Made by a program: the position numbers and the translations under genes. Positions 21,522-32,281 of a stretch of 64,000 nt of DNA are shown in pieces (position 1 is the stretch's first letter; the number at the start of each line of letters is the position of its first letter). The notes beneath the pieces were generated by a model. The model worked only from the letters and a program-made list of their open reading frames with translations. It was not told the origin of the DNA and did no database searches. The stretch is from Bufo bufo (taxonomy: Eukaryota; Chordata; Amphibia; Anura; Bufonidae), in contig NC_053392.1 in NCBI RefSeq assembly GCF_905171765.1, positions 38,324,956 through 38,388,955 of the forward strand, given 5' to 3'.

Positions 21522-21983
21522 TGTCGATTCGCATAAAACTTAATTTCATTACAGCGGTATGGAATGAATGGCGCTTTAATAATAAATAATAATAATAATT
21601 TCCATACTGTACAGAGCGAGCGCTTCATACAGTATTAGAATGTATTGGCTCCGTATTGGCTCCGATGAGCCGAAGTTATTACTTCGCAAAGTCTCACGAG
21701 ACTTCGCGTAATAACTTCAGAAATTGATTTATACTGAAAAAAACATTTCCCGAACTCGGGTTCGGTTCCAATGTACCACTTGTAACCAAATCCGAGTTCG
21801 GGAAATGTTATTTTACAGTATAAATCAATTTCTGAAGTTATTACGCGAAGTCTCGCGGGACTTCGCGAAGTAATAACTTCGGCTCATCGGAGTCAATACG
21901 GAGCACTCGCTCTGTACAGTATTGAAACAAAGTTTTATGCAAATCGACTTTGGATGTTTCATCCGAAGTCAATTCGCTCATCA
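21522..21983. mobile_element. Palindromic insertion in gag of copy B
   Basis: Outer ends resemble the 151-bp palindrome of copy A (ATGTCGATTCGCATAAAAC at the left, GTCAATTCGCTCAT at the right). The centre 21668-21887 is a 220-bp near-perfect hairpin: GAAGTTATTACTTCGC pairs with GCGAAGTAATAACTTC, and GAACTCGGGTTCGG faces CCGAGTTCGGG around a short loop near 21775. It replaces about 100 bp of gag present in copy A. Confidence 0.7.
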
Positions 21984-23358
21984 GGTTGGTCCCCCTCGGG
22001 CTCGCCGTAAGCCTAGGGTTTGTTTTTTCTGTGGTCAGAGGGGTCATTTCATTGGAGCTTGTCCATCCATACCCAAAAAGAAAAAAAACTTCATAAAACT
22101 ACTGACCCCAGGTTGTGCGGAGGATGGCAACCTGGGTGTATACATCTCCTCCATACAAACGTCTCAGTTTGTTTTGCCAGTTATGGTAGTTTCGGAAAAT
22201 AAAACTGAGATGATTTCTGTGTGGCGGGGATCAATTTGGTGGATGCACGATTTGTTCGGACTCTGGGTTTTTCTTTTAGTCCTTTACCTAGATCTATCCC
22301 CATATTCGCTATCAACTCTGCTCTTTCTTAGGGGAACCTAACACACATGGTACATAACATACATCTTCGGGTGGGGGCCCTCCATAATGAGTTTATTTCT
22401 TGCTATATCCTTGAAGGTCTTCCTACTCCTATGGTCTTAGGTCTTCCCTGGTTGGTAGCGCACAATCCTGTTGTTGATTGGCAGGCCAGGGAAATATTTG
22501 AATGGAGTGAGCATTGTAGGGACAATCGCATTAAGTAGCAGTTGCTCAGCCACCTCCATTACAACCTTACCAGCATTTGTGTCCGACTTTGAAGATGTTT
22601 TCTCTGAGAAAGGGTGTCAGGAGCTACCATCCCATCATCCCTATGATTACCCGGTTAACCTTCTCCCTGGAGCAAAGTTACCTAAGACCAAGTTATATAA
22701 TTTTTCTGGCCCCGAAAAACAAGCAATGAAGGACTATATTTCCGAGAGTTTGGCTAAAGGACATATCAAACCCCCTTCTTCACCCGTGTCTGCAGGGTTC
22801 TTCTTTGTGAAGAAGAAAGATGGGGGCCTGCATCCTTGCCTAGATTTTCGTGAACTAAATCGGATAATTATCCGAGACCCCTATCCTCTTCCTCTCATTC
22901 CCGACCTTTTTAATCAGATTGCTGGTGCGAAATGGTTTGCCAAAATGGATTTAAGAGGAGCCAAGAATCTGATTTGCATCAAGGGGGATGAGTGAAAGAC
23001 AATGTTTAACACTCCTGAGGGGCATTATGAAAACCTAATCATGCCATTTGGCCTGACTAATGCTCCTGCTGTCTTTCAACACTTTGTCAAAGATATCTTT
23101 TGTCATCTTGTTGGCAGATTTCTGATGATATATCTTGTCGATATTTTGATTTTTTCACCCGATCTGGAGACGCAGAAGGCACATGTCAGGCAGGTGTTGC
23201 AGATGTTACAGACGAATAAGTTATATGCTAAATTGGAGAAATGTGTATTCGATGTACAGAAGGTACAAATTCTGGGGTATCTGCTATCAGCTTTGGGGTT
23301 CCGTATGGATTTAGGGAAGGTCCGCACGTTTCTAGAATGGGACCTTTCTGAGAACCTA
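21984..23358 (+). pseudogene. Gypsy gag 3' end, protease and reverse transcriptase, copy B
   Basis: Zinc knuckle CFFCGQRGHFIGAC (22020-22063) is intact. The protease site reads SVWRGSIWW near 22225, lacking the catalytic Asp, the same lesion zone as copy A. Reverse transcriptase covers [20 protein letters not shown] (22840 on), then TGA at 22993 where the complete relative has Trp, then a palm motif reading MIYLVDILIF, which lacks one Asp. Reading ends at the FLEWDLSENLKP region near 23358. The shared stop and protease damage mean A and B descend from one already dead copy. Confidence 0.8.
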
Positions 23359-23554
23359 AAACCTACAAACTCTACTCTTATAAGGTATGCTGACTGTACC
23401 TGTCTCATAGAAAGGTTGTTGGCTTGCACATACCTGGCTTTTGGCATAGAGCCTTTGTGTGATTGTGTGTTATATGTTGTTTATTGTATGTTATAGATAA
23501 TGATTTATTTTAAAAATAATATAGCATCTATAAAAAATATATATATTAATGATA

Positions 23555-23829
23555 AATGCAAAAAGAAGTTGATCTAGCCTTGCTTCGTGGTGATCCAAAA
23601 GGCACTTTATTTAGATAGTGATATGTACTAAAAACATCCAGAAACAGATTGCATACGTCTACGCGTTTCGGGCCCTTTTTTATGACTGCTCAGGGCTGAA
23701 TTGTTCTTTGCCTGAAACGTGTAGACGTATGCAACCTGTTTCTGGATGTTTATAGTACATATCACTATCTAAATAAAGTGCCTTTTGGATTACCACTAAG
23801 CAAGGCTGGATCAACTTCTTTTTGCATTT
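23555..23829. mobile_element. Hairpin MITE, about 275 bp, in the tail of copy B
   Basis: AATGCAAAAAGAAGTTGATC at the left is inverted as GATCAACTTCTTTTTGCATT at the right, and the arms match for about 120 bases each around a loop near 23690. Copy A has uninterrupted sequence here, so this is a copy B-specific insertion, followed by about 100 bp of further inserted DNA before the ATATATTAATGATAG tail resumes at 23930. Confidence 0.7.
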
Positions 23830-24084
23830 ATCCCTATTTGCTCCTAGACCGGGTGAGGGAGCGGTTCCGTGCCTCAAAAGTGGAGTTCCAGGCATGTGAG
23901 AGCTGCTCATACCACGTTTTTTCTGAATGATATATTAATGATAGATACAAAATTACATATAATAAAAGTTCATTAATGATAGGTAAAACAAAGTATGGAT
24001 GGTAAATAGCATAATAAGGATAAAGAGAAGTTATATAAAATAAGTGAAAAAAGATTATAGGTTTATTTAATGATTTAAAAAAGT

Positions 24085-24886
24085 CTGCACTAACTTGGGG
24101 TCCCCAGGTTGGGGATGACCCAGGATTCAGATCACCCACTCCTCTATGTCAGTTTTGTCATTCCAGGCATCATCAGCATGGCACATCACATGTGCAGGGA
24201 TTGTCAGGTCCCTGCCTACCTCCATAAGTGCTGTTGTTACCTCCAGCTGCATCTGCCACATTTGCTCTGTTCTGCATAATCTGGAGCAATTTGAGCTCAT
24301 TGAAGCTCATCATGGTACCCCAATCAGGGTTTTACCCTTGTCTTACTATTTTTTATGAGTGTGTTGCAATCCACCAGGGAGTGCATGGCAGGCAAGTTCT
24401 CTGCCAAACAGGAAATCACACTATTCCTATCCCTTAGAATAGGTCATTAATATTACTGGATGCAGAAGCCCTTTAGGCTACTATTTCCCATTGCTATACT
24501 CAATATTTAGTCTTTGATCACCTCAATGATATCTGTCAACAAGGGTATTTTTTAAACAGTTGTCACATGGCCATTTTCAGAACCATTGCAGCCTATGGGG
24601 CTATGCAAATGGCTGTTTTTAAATGGGCAGTGAGTAATGAATGTAAAAAATAGGATATTTCCTATTTGTGACCATTTTCATGGCCCAAATAATCCTATTG
24701 AAATCAGTTTAACAATTTTTATTAGGCACAGACACTAGTCCCCAATAGGGACACTAGTGAAAAATAGCCCTTTAGTGGTTATAAAAAAAAACAAAAAACT
24801 CACCTCCAGTTTTGCAGAGAAAAGTGCTACCAGCGTGACAACGTCACCATGCACTCCCTGCTTGATCGCTGGGGGTCCATGGTGAT
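24085..24886. repeat. Right part of the duplicated block, copy B
   Basis: Counterpart of 14106-14995. It ends at GGTGATGTGATCAC, where a hAT end begins. No coding sequence recognised. Confidence 0.7.
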
Positions 24887-25560
24887 GTGATCACTAGTGA
24901 TGAGCGAGGACCAAAGTGTTCGGGTGTTCAGGTGTTCGGTCTGAACACTTCGCGATATTCGTGCGCTCGGCCGAGCACCCAAGTATAATGGAAGTCAATG
25001 GGAGACAACTAGGCACCGCCTGCTCGGATGAGGGTAGGGTGCCTGGACCATAGGAAATGGTCTGAAATTGATGGAAACTTGGACACCAATGTCGCTGCTG
25101 GGAAAAATGTTGTCCAAGTTGTACGCCACTTTAACAGACTGAGAAAAAAACTGATAAAACCCCTCCCCCACAAAAAAAAATCCTTTTTAGAGGAAAAATT
25201 GTTAGGGAACATTCTTTCCTGTAGATTCAATTGTATATACAGTGTAAGTGCTGCCAAAAATTACAAGAAAGAAGAGATACAGCCTGTATATCACATAAAA
25301 GAGGTCCTCATTCACATGGTGCTACAATTGTTCAGGTAGTGGGACTCCTACACTCATAAAGCCTATGCACTAAGTGAAAGGGCTGCCCAAAATTACAAGG
25401 AACTGGCACTACAATGCACCCTTTATTACACATAAAGGAGGGCATCATGCACACCCTTTAAAAATTATCATTGATGGCCTGCTGGTGACCCTCAAAAATA
25501 TTAGGAGCAAGGACCTGCTAATTTGACCACCTAAGAAGTTAATTGACCCAGTCAGCACAG

Positions 25561-25760
25561 GCTACCAGGAAAGAATGACCAATTTCTAATCGTAATGTTC
25601 CTTTGGGTTCCAGAGAACATCACATAGTAGAGTTAGCGCAGGGAATGGCGGTAAGCACAGGCTACCAAGAAAGAATGACCAATTTCTATTTGTAATGTTC
25701 CTTTGGGTTCCAGAGAACATCACATAGCAGAGTTAGCGCAGGGAATGGTCAGCATTTGTT
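25561..25760. repeat. 100-bp tandem duplication
   Basis: Two copies, starting at 25561 and 25661, share AAAGAATGACCAATTTCTA and CTTTGGGTTCCAGAGAACAT. They differ at a handful of positions. Confidence 0.8.
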
Positions 25761-26229
25761 GCCACAATTACAAGCTGCTATCTGACTATCTTGGAATTCT
25801 ATTGTCTACCCCAAAGAAAGATCTAGGGAAAGTGGCACATACAATGAAAAAAAGAAATACAATTGTAATTCCTCCAATCCCCAAATGTGAAAGGGTCTAA
25901 TATCTCCTGAAAAGGCATCTGCAAAGGAGAGAGGAGAAAATGCCTGACATATTTTTTTTAAAAACATTGAAATATTTACCCCAGTGCCACTATATAAAAA
26001 CCAGAATCCTGTAAAAAAAAACACGTGTAAAAGATTCACCACTGAAGGAAACCAAATTATGTTTCCTTCCAAGTCTGAAACATAGAAAATAATATACCAT
26101 GTCAGCTGACCCCCCCAAAAATTGTAGGTGAGGGCCTGCGGGTGAGCTGACCCTCCCTGAAGAGGGACATGAGGATATCTTATGCACTGATACCCAAACT
26201 CTTAAGCCTCCAGTGAGAAGAAGATGACG

Positions 26230-27660
26230 TGGGGGAATGGCAATTAGTGTTACACTTGGTGGATGATGGGGATGAGACACAGTTGTCAATAAGTAGGGTC
26301 TTGTTAGGTCAACACAAGTCAGGAGGATGACCAGAGTGAGGAAGTGGATTTGGAGATGGGGGACGATGACATCACTGACCCAACCTGGGAAGGTGGAAAG
26401 CCAAGCGAGGACAGCAGGACAGAGGGGGAGGGATCCACAGCACCGCAACAGGCTGGAAGAGGCTGTGTGGTGGAAAAAGGAAGAAGGTGGGCCACAATAA
26501 ACAGGCCCACAACTGTTCCCCCTTGTGCAAATCTCCCTTAACAAGGGGTAGGTGTTCCGCAGTCTAGGGCTTCATTAAGGAAGGTGAGGACGATAAAAGA
26601 ATTGGAATTTGCTAACTGTAACTGTGCTATACCTAAATAAGAACTCAACATTTCATAAATAACAAAAACCATAACATATTTTACATCCTATTAATAAACT
26701 AACTAAAAACATAACAATAAACACTCAAACACGGGAACATAATAAGGGAAGACTGTACACTGGGGTGGGAACAGAAGCAACCTCAACCCCACCAGCATGA
26801 TCAGCCACATGGCATCACAGCACCCTAATCGGTGGGCCGAACCCCTGGGTCCACAATCAGCGTCTGTGGGTCACACCACTGCCTCCTCTTCCTCCCCTGT
26901 GTTACGTGCTGGCCAATCCTCTGTCCTAGATGTAGAGCTAGATGACTACCATCCTGCAGTTGGGCCTTCGCAAGCATCATCTGCTAGCACACCCCTTTCT
27001 GTGTCCAAGCACAGCTTACAGATGTCCCCAGGCCTTTGATCGTAAGCGCCAATACCCCGCCACCTAACCACAGGGTATAGCACTAAATGCGCACTTTTCA
27101 AAATTTGTAGGCATGGAAATGTTACCATCTAGGCCTGTGGACACTGAGGCTTTCCTCAGTCTCATGGCGGCAGCCATCCTTCGTTACTCAGTCCCCAGCC
27201 ACCGCTATTTTTCACGGTGTGCCATCCTTGCATTACACCAGCAATTGTGTGTGTGTCCCGTAACATCACCCATGCCCTGACCAACGCAGTTATTGGGAAG
27301 GTCCACTTAACGACGGACACATGGACAAGTGATTTTTCCAGGGACGCTACATTTCTGTTACGGCACACTGGGTGAACCATGTGTAGGCCGTTAGCGAGTC
27401 GGACCCTGAGATGGCACAGGTGCCACTGATGCCAAGGATTAAAATGGCACTACTGCCATCAGGATTTATGCCAACACCTACATTAGTGGCAGCAATCCCC
27501 CATTCTTCTCCTTCACCTCCGCCTCCTACTTCACTGCAAACTCAGAATTCTCATGGGGAAGCGGCAACAGACCTTGCTGAAATTAATTTGCTTGGGTGAC
27601 AAAAATCACACCGTCGCAGAGCTGGGGCAGGCTATAAGGGACCAGGTTGGCTGTGTCTGA
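26230..27660 (+). pseudogene. hAT transposase remnant in hAT-B
   Basis: Scattered frames read in order: an acidic leader (DLEMGDDDITDPTWEGGK, 26347 on); the His pair of a BED finger (MISHMASQHPNRW, 26797 on), followed by a Ser-rich linker; a catalytic region reading RPVDTEAFLSLMAAAILRYS (27130 on) then KVHLTTDTWTSDFS (27298 on), which holds the first catalytic Asp; and LKLICLGDKNHTVAELGQA near 27590. Stops and frameshifts separate all parts, about 230 bp between 26560 and 26790 is AT-rich foreign sequence, and the C-terminal half is missing. Confidence 0.7.
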
Positions 27661-27699
27661 TAATGGCCATAAGTTGTTGGCAGCTTTTTATGCTGCCCT

Positions 27700-28834
27700 C
27701 GCTCATAATGTTTTATAGGTCCAGCGAAACCCTTATACAGGTGCCAGGGGCGACACTCAGAGCCTTCTCTGTGGGCACCCTTACTCTTGAAAAAGTCTAT
27801 GGTGCACCAATATGCCTTACAGTTTTCCAGCCATTCATCAGCATCGGGTACGCCATGAATGGCACAGGCAGCACATTGACTGTAGGCAGGCCACTATAGC
27901 TAAATAATAAGGAACATGGAAGATATACTATATTGGACTGTAGTATTCAGGGTAAATGATCATGTGGGCACTTTGCGATAAATAAGTGTGTTTGTGGTTG
28001 CAGTTTGGGCAATCAGTCTCTAAAAGGGTCGCCATCGCCTTCACTGTTTTAGAGGGTTAGCGCACCTGGAGGCCCTCATCTACATTATTTTACTCTGTTT
28101 TATTGAGCCCAGGGCCACAACCTCTGCGTGAACCATCAGCATCACGGCCACTTCCACGTCCCATACTGGCCGCCTTTTTAATATGAAATGTTATATATGC
28201 TTAAAAGTATCTAACACCTACAGTATTGTAGGATATGTACGTGTACGCGCCAATCAAATAAAACAGATATTTTGGATGCGCACACTTTACCCAGGGGATG
28301 TAGCTCTGATAATGTCACAGACTACCATACACCGTCTGCGGATGAAGTGCAGTATATGTTAGTAATATGTATGAAATGCACACACAGTAGATGTGGCACA
28401 AATATTTAACTTCTCACAAAAATACACTGTTTTCACATGTGGTACTGTATTTGAAACAGAGAGCCAAGCGCTATGGACACTAGATTTTAAACATATTATT
28501 TATTTTGTCGCTAGACACACAAATTTTTAATTTGATTCAGTATATGCCCCAGTATGAAGAGAATATGGACACTAGATTAGGCAGAGATTATTTATATTGG
28601 CGCAACAGACACTTTTCAAATGTGATAGAGTATTTGTCACATGAATCTACAGTACATGGACAGTATATTTGGCACACAACTGTTAAATTTGTTCCAAATA
28701 GAAATAATTATCTGCAGAATTACTGTATATATGGTTGCGGCCTAAACACACACACACATGAGACCCAAAATACTGAAATTTGTCCCAAATAGAAATAATT
28801 CTCTGCTGAACTACTGCATATATGGTTGCGGCCT
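27700..28834 (-). mobile_element. Remnant of a second hAT-like element, minus strand
   Basis: On the minus strand, 28080-28170 encodes MGRGSGRDADGSRRGCGPG, resembling the Gly/Arg-rich start of the hAT transposase at 55310. Upstream of it (28260-28834) are loose repeats: GGACACTAGATT occurs 92 bp apart at 28474 and 28566, and a 90-bp segment with ATGGTTGCGGCCT is duplicated at about 28690 and 28785. This again puts short tandem repeats just 5' of a hAT start codon. 27700-28070 is otherwise unrecognised. Confidence 0.45.
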
Positions 28835-28935
28835 TTAACCACCTGCTGCCACGCTAACGCCGAAAGGCGTCATTGCTGCGGCGCTCCCAGGTCACACTAA
28901 CGCCGATTGGCGTCATCTTGCGCGAGTCGAGATTT

Positions 28936-29153
28936 CCTGTGAACGCGCGCACACAGGCGCGCGCGTCCACAGGATCGGAAGATAAGCGAGTGGATCTCCA
29001 GCCTGCCAGCGGCGATCGTTCGCTGGCAGGCTGGAGATGCGATTTTGTTAGCCCCTAACATATATATTAGATGCTGTTTTGATAACAGCGTCTAATATAC
29101 CTGCTACCTGGTCCTCTGGTGGTCCCTTTTGCTTGGATCGACCACCAGAGGAC
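28936..29153. repeat. String of four hairpins
   Basis: Four palindromes in a row: 28936-28973 (CCTGTG ... CACAGG with CG-rich stem), 28994-29038 (ATCTCCAGCCTGCCAGC and inverse), 29063-29099 (TATTAGATGCTGTT and inverse) and 29111-29153 (GTCCTCTGGTGGT and inverse). The same four recur in reverse order at 38505-38730. Confidence 0.85.
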
Positions 29154-29204
29154 ACAGGCAGCTCAGTAATAAGTAGCACCAAACACCACTACACTACACC
29201 TTCC

Positions 29205-30085
29205 CCCTGTCACTTATTAACCCCTGATCACCCCTGATCACCCCATATAGACTCCCTGATCACCCCCCTGTCATTGATCACCCCCCTGTCATTGATCAAC
29301 CCCTTGTAAGGCTCCATTCAGACGTCCGTATGATTTTTACGGATCCACTGATACATGGATCGGATCCGCAAAACACATACGGACGTCTGAATGGAGCCTT
29401 ACAGGGGGGTGATCAATGATGGGGGTGATCACCCCATATAGACTCCCTGATCACCCCCCTGTCATTGATCACCCCCCTGTCATTGATCACCCCCCTGTCA
29501 TTGATCACCCCCCTGTCATTGATCACCCCCCTGTAAGGCTCCATTCAGAAGTCCGTATGATTTTTACGGATCCACTGATACATGGATCGGATCCGCAAAA
29601 CACATACGGACGTCTGAATGGAGCCTTACAGGGGGATGATCAATGACGGCGGTGATCACCCCACATAGACTCCCTGATCACCCCCCTGTCATTGATCACC
29701 CCCCTGTCATTGATCACCCCCCTGTAAGGCTCCATTCAGACGTCCGGATGATTTTTACGGATCCACTGATACATGGATCGGATCCACAAAACACATACGG
29801 ACATCTGAATGGAGCCTTACAGGGGGGTGATCAATGACAGGGGGGTGATCACCCAATATAGACTCCCTGATCACCCCCCTGTCATTTATCACCCCCCTGT
29901 AAGGCTCCATTCAGATGTCCGTATGTGTTTTGCGGATCCGATCCATGTATCCGTGGATCCGTAAAAAACATACGGACAACTGAATGGAGCCTTACAGGGG
30001 GGTGATCAATGACAGGGGGGTGATCCAAATAGATTCTACCCCATATAGACTCCCTGATCACCCCCCTGTCATTGATCACCCCCTG
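29205..30085. repeat. 17-bp tandem repeats alternating with 98-bp palindromes
   Basis: The short unit is CCCCCTGTCATTGATCA. Between runs of it lie four palindromes at about 29307-29404, 29532-29631, 29723-29824 and 29898-29998, each bounded by AAGGCTCCATTCAGA and its inverse and each containing CGGATCC motifs. The third and fourth are in opposite orientation at the centre. Confidence 0.85.
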
Positions 30086-30099
30086 TAAGGCTCCATTCA

Positions 30100-31475
30100 G
30101 AATTTTTTTTGGCCCAAGTTAGCGGAAATTTTTTATTTTATTTTTTTCTTACAAAGTCTCATATTCCACTAACTTGTGTCAAAAAATAAAATCTCACATG
30201 AACTCACCATACCCCTCACGGAATCCAAATGCGTAAAACATTTATATTCCAGACTTCTTCTCACGCTTTAGGGCCCCTAGAATGCCAGGGCAGTATAAAT
30301 ACCCCACATGTGACCCCATTTCGGAAAGTAGACACCCCAAGGTATTCGCTGAGGGGCATATTGAGTCCATGAAAGATTGAAATTTTTGTCCCAAGTTAGC
30401 GGAAAGGGAGACTTTGTGAGAAAAATCAAAATAATTTTTTTTTCGCTAACTTGTGGCAAAAAAAAATAATTCTATGAACTCGCCATGTCCCTCATTGAAT
30501 ACCTTCGGGTGTCTTCTTTCCAAAATGGGGTCACATGTAGGGTATTTATACTGCCCTGGCATTTTAGAGGCCCTAAAGCGTGAGAAGAAGTCTGGGATTA
30601 TATTTTACATATACCCATACTCGGTGAGAGAAATATCTCGGTCAAATTCCAACTTTGTATAAAAAAATGGGAAAAGTTGTCTTTTGCCGAGATATTTATC
30701 TCACCCAGCATGGGTATATATAAAATGACACCCCAAAACACATTGCCCAACTTCTCCTGAGTACGGCGATACCACATGTGTGACACTTTTTTGCAGCCTA
30801 GGTGGGCAAAGGGGCCCACATTCCAAAGGGGCCCACAATTCCGGCCATTTTTTACAGATTTTGATTTCAAACTACTTCTCACGCATTCGGGCCCCAAAAA
30901 TGCCAGGGCAGTATAACTACCCCACAAGTGACCCCATTTTGGAAAGAAGACACCCCCAGGTATTTTGTGATGGGCATAGTAAGTTCATGGAAGTTTTTAT
31001 TTTTTGTCACAAGTTAGTGGAATATGAGACTTTGTAAGAAAAAAAAGAAAAAAAGAAAATCATCATTTTCCGCTAACTTGTGACAAAAAATAAAAAATTC
31101 TAGGAACTCGCCATGCCCCTCACGGAATACCTTGGGGTGTCTTCTTTCCAAAATGGGGTCATTTGTGGGGTAGTTATACTGCCCTGGCATTCTAGGGGCC
31201 CAAATGTGTGGTAAGTAGTTTGAAATCAAAATGTGTAAAAAATGACCTGTGAAATCCTAAAGGCGCTCTTTGGAATGTGGGCCCTTTTGCCCAACTAGGC
31301 TGCAAAAAAGTGTCACACATGTGGTATTGCCGTACTCAGGAGAAGTTGGGCAATGTGTTTTGGGGTGTCATGTTACATATACCCATGCTGGGTGAGATAA
31401 ATATCTTGGTCAAATGCCAACTTTGTATAAAAAAATGGGAAAAGTTGTCTTTTGCCAAGATATTTCTCTCACCCA
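30100..31475. repeat. Palindromic long repeat units, left copy
   Basis: Alternating forward and reverse copies of a half-unit that runs from ACAAGTTAGTGGAA through GACCCCATTTTGGAAAGAAG and TTTTTTGCAGCCTAGGTGGG to CCAACTTTGTATAAAAAA. Same material as 34450-37640, but more diverged. The many short open frames (starting MTLFCSLGGQRGP or MGPFAHLGCKKVS) are repeat artefacts. Confidence 0.8.
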
Positions 31476-32281
31476 TCTGGGGCATTTGCTGCATTTGTCA
31501 GTGTAAAATACAAGCGTTAGATACTGCTGTTATATTCTGTTATTAAAAAAACACCCATTTTGGGCAAGATGCTACATTTGCGGCCTTTGCTACATATATC
31601 AGTGTGAAATACAAGCTTTAAATACTACAATAATATTCTGGGTTTAAAAAAACACCCATTTTTGGCAATACCCTACATCTGGGGCATTTGCTACATCTGT
31701 CAGTGTGAAATACAAGCTTGAAATACTGCAATACTATTCTGGGTTTAAATAAACACCCATTTTTGGCAATATCCTACATCTGGGGCCTTTGCTGCATTTG
31801 TCAATGTGAAATTCAAGCGTTGGATACTGGTGTCATTTCTGTTATTGAAAAACCACCCATTTTGGGCAAGATACTATATTTGCCGCCTTTGCTACATTTG
31901 TCAGTGTGAAATACAAGCTTGAAATACTGCCATAATATTCTGTTATTAAAACAAACACCCATTTTTGGCAAAATACAAAATTTGTGGCCTTTGCTGCATC
32001 TGTCAGTGTAAAATACAAGCGTTAGATACTGATGTTATATTCTGTTATTAAAAAAACACCCATTTTGGGCTAAATACTAAATTTGCAGCCTTTGCTGCAT
32101 CTGTCAGTGTGAAATACAAGCTTGAAATGCTGCAATAATATTCTGGGTTTAAATAAACACCCATTTTTGGCAATACCATACATCTGGGGCTTTGGCTGCA
32201 TTTGTAAGTGTGAAATTAAAGCGTTAGATACTAGTGTCATATTCTGTTATTAAAAAAACACCCATTTTGGGCAAGATACTA
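31476..32281. repeat. 101-bp satellite, segment 1
   Basis: About eight monomers. Core phrases: TTTGCTGCATCTGTCAGTG, AAATACAAGC, and AACACCCATTTT with TGGCAA. Two subtypes alternate irregularly: one with CTTGAAATACTGCAATAATA, one with GTTAGATACTGCTGTTATA. Confidence 0.9.

Larger units (their letters stand above)
20224..23500 (+). mobile_element. Ty3/gypsy retrotransposon, dead copy B
   Basis: Same order and same truncation as copy A: LTR (20224-20894), gag, zinc knuckle, protease remnant, partial reverse transcriptase and the shared tail. It lacks the 641-bp, 328-bp and hAT insertions of copy A. It has its own palindrome in gag (21522-21983), where about 100 bp of gag was lost. Confidence 0.8.
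24895..27660 (+). mobile_element. hAT-like element, 5' end and transposase remnants (hAT-B)
   Basis: Starts TAGTGATGAGCGAGG, a hAT-type end, followed by a subterminal region with CG-rich inverted motifs around GTTCGGGTGTTC. Transposase remains lie at about 26230-27660. Right end not found; a different sequence takes over by 27700. A 100-bp direct duplication (25561 and 25661, GCTACCA...GAAAGAATGACC) lies in the leader. Confidence 0.6.
28839..31475. mobile_element. Truncated TTAA foldback element, left copy
   Basis: Starts CCACCTGCTGCCACG after TTAA (28835-28838). Order: serial hairpins (28936-29153), 17-bp repeats with four 98-bp palindromes (29205-30085), then palindromic long units (30100-31475) that run into the satellite without a right end. 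It is the inverted counterpart of the right half of the complete element at 33909-38823. Confidence 0.7.

Noticed and set aside
25990..26544. 184-codon minus-strand frame with hydrophobic runs
   Set aside because: It overlaps the antisense of the hAT-B acidic leader; no conserved motif and no signal of a real gene.
29416..30079. Frames with repeated DHPPVI residues
   Set aside because: Translation of the 17-bp repeat; low complexity, both strands.
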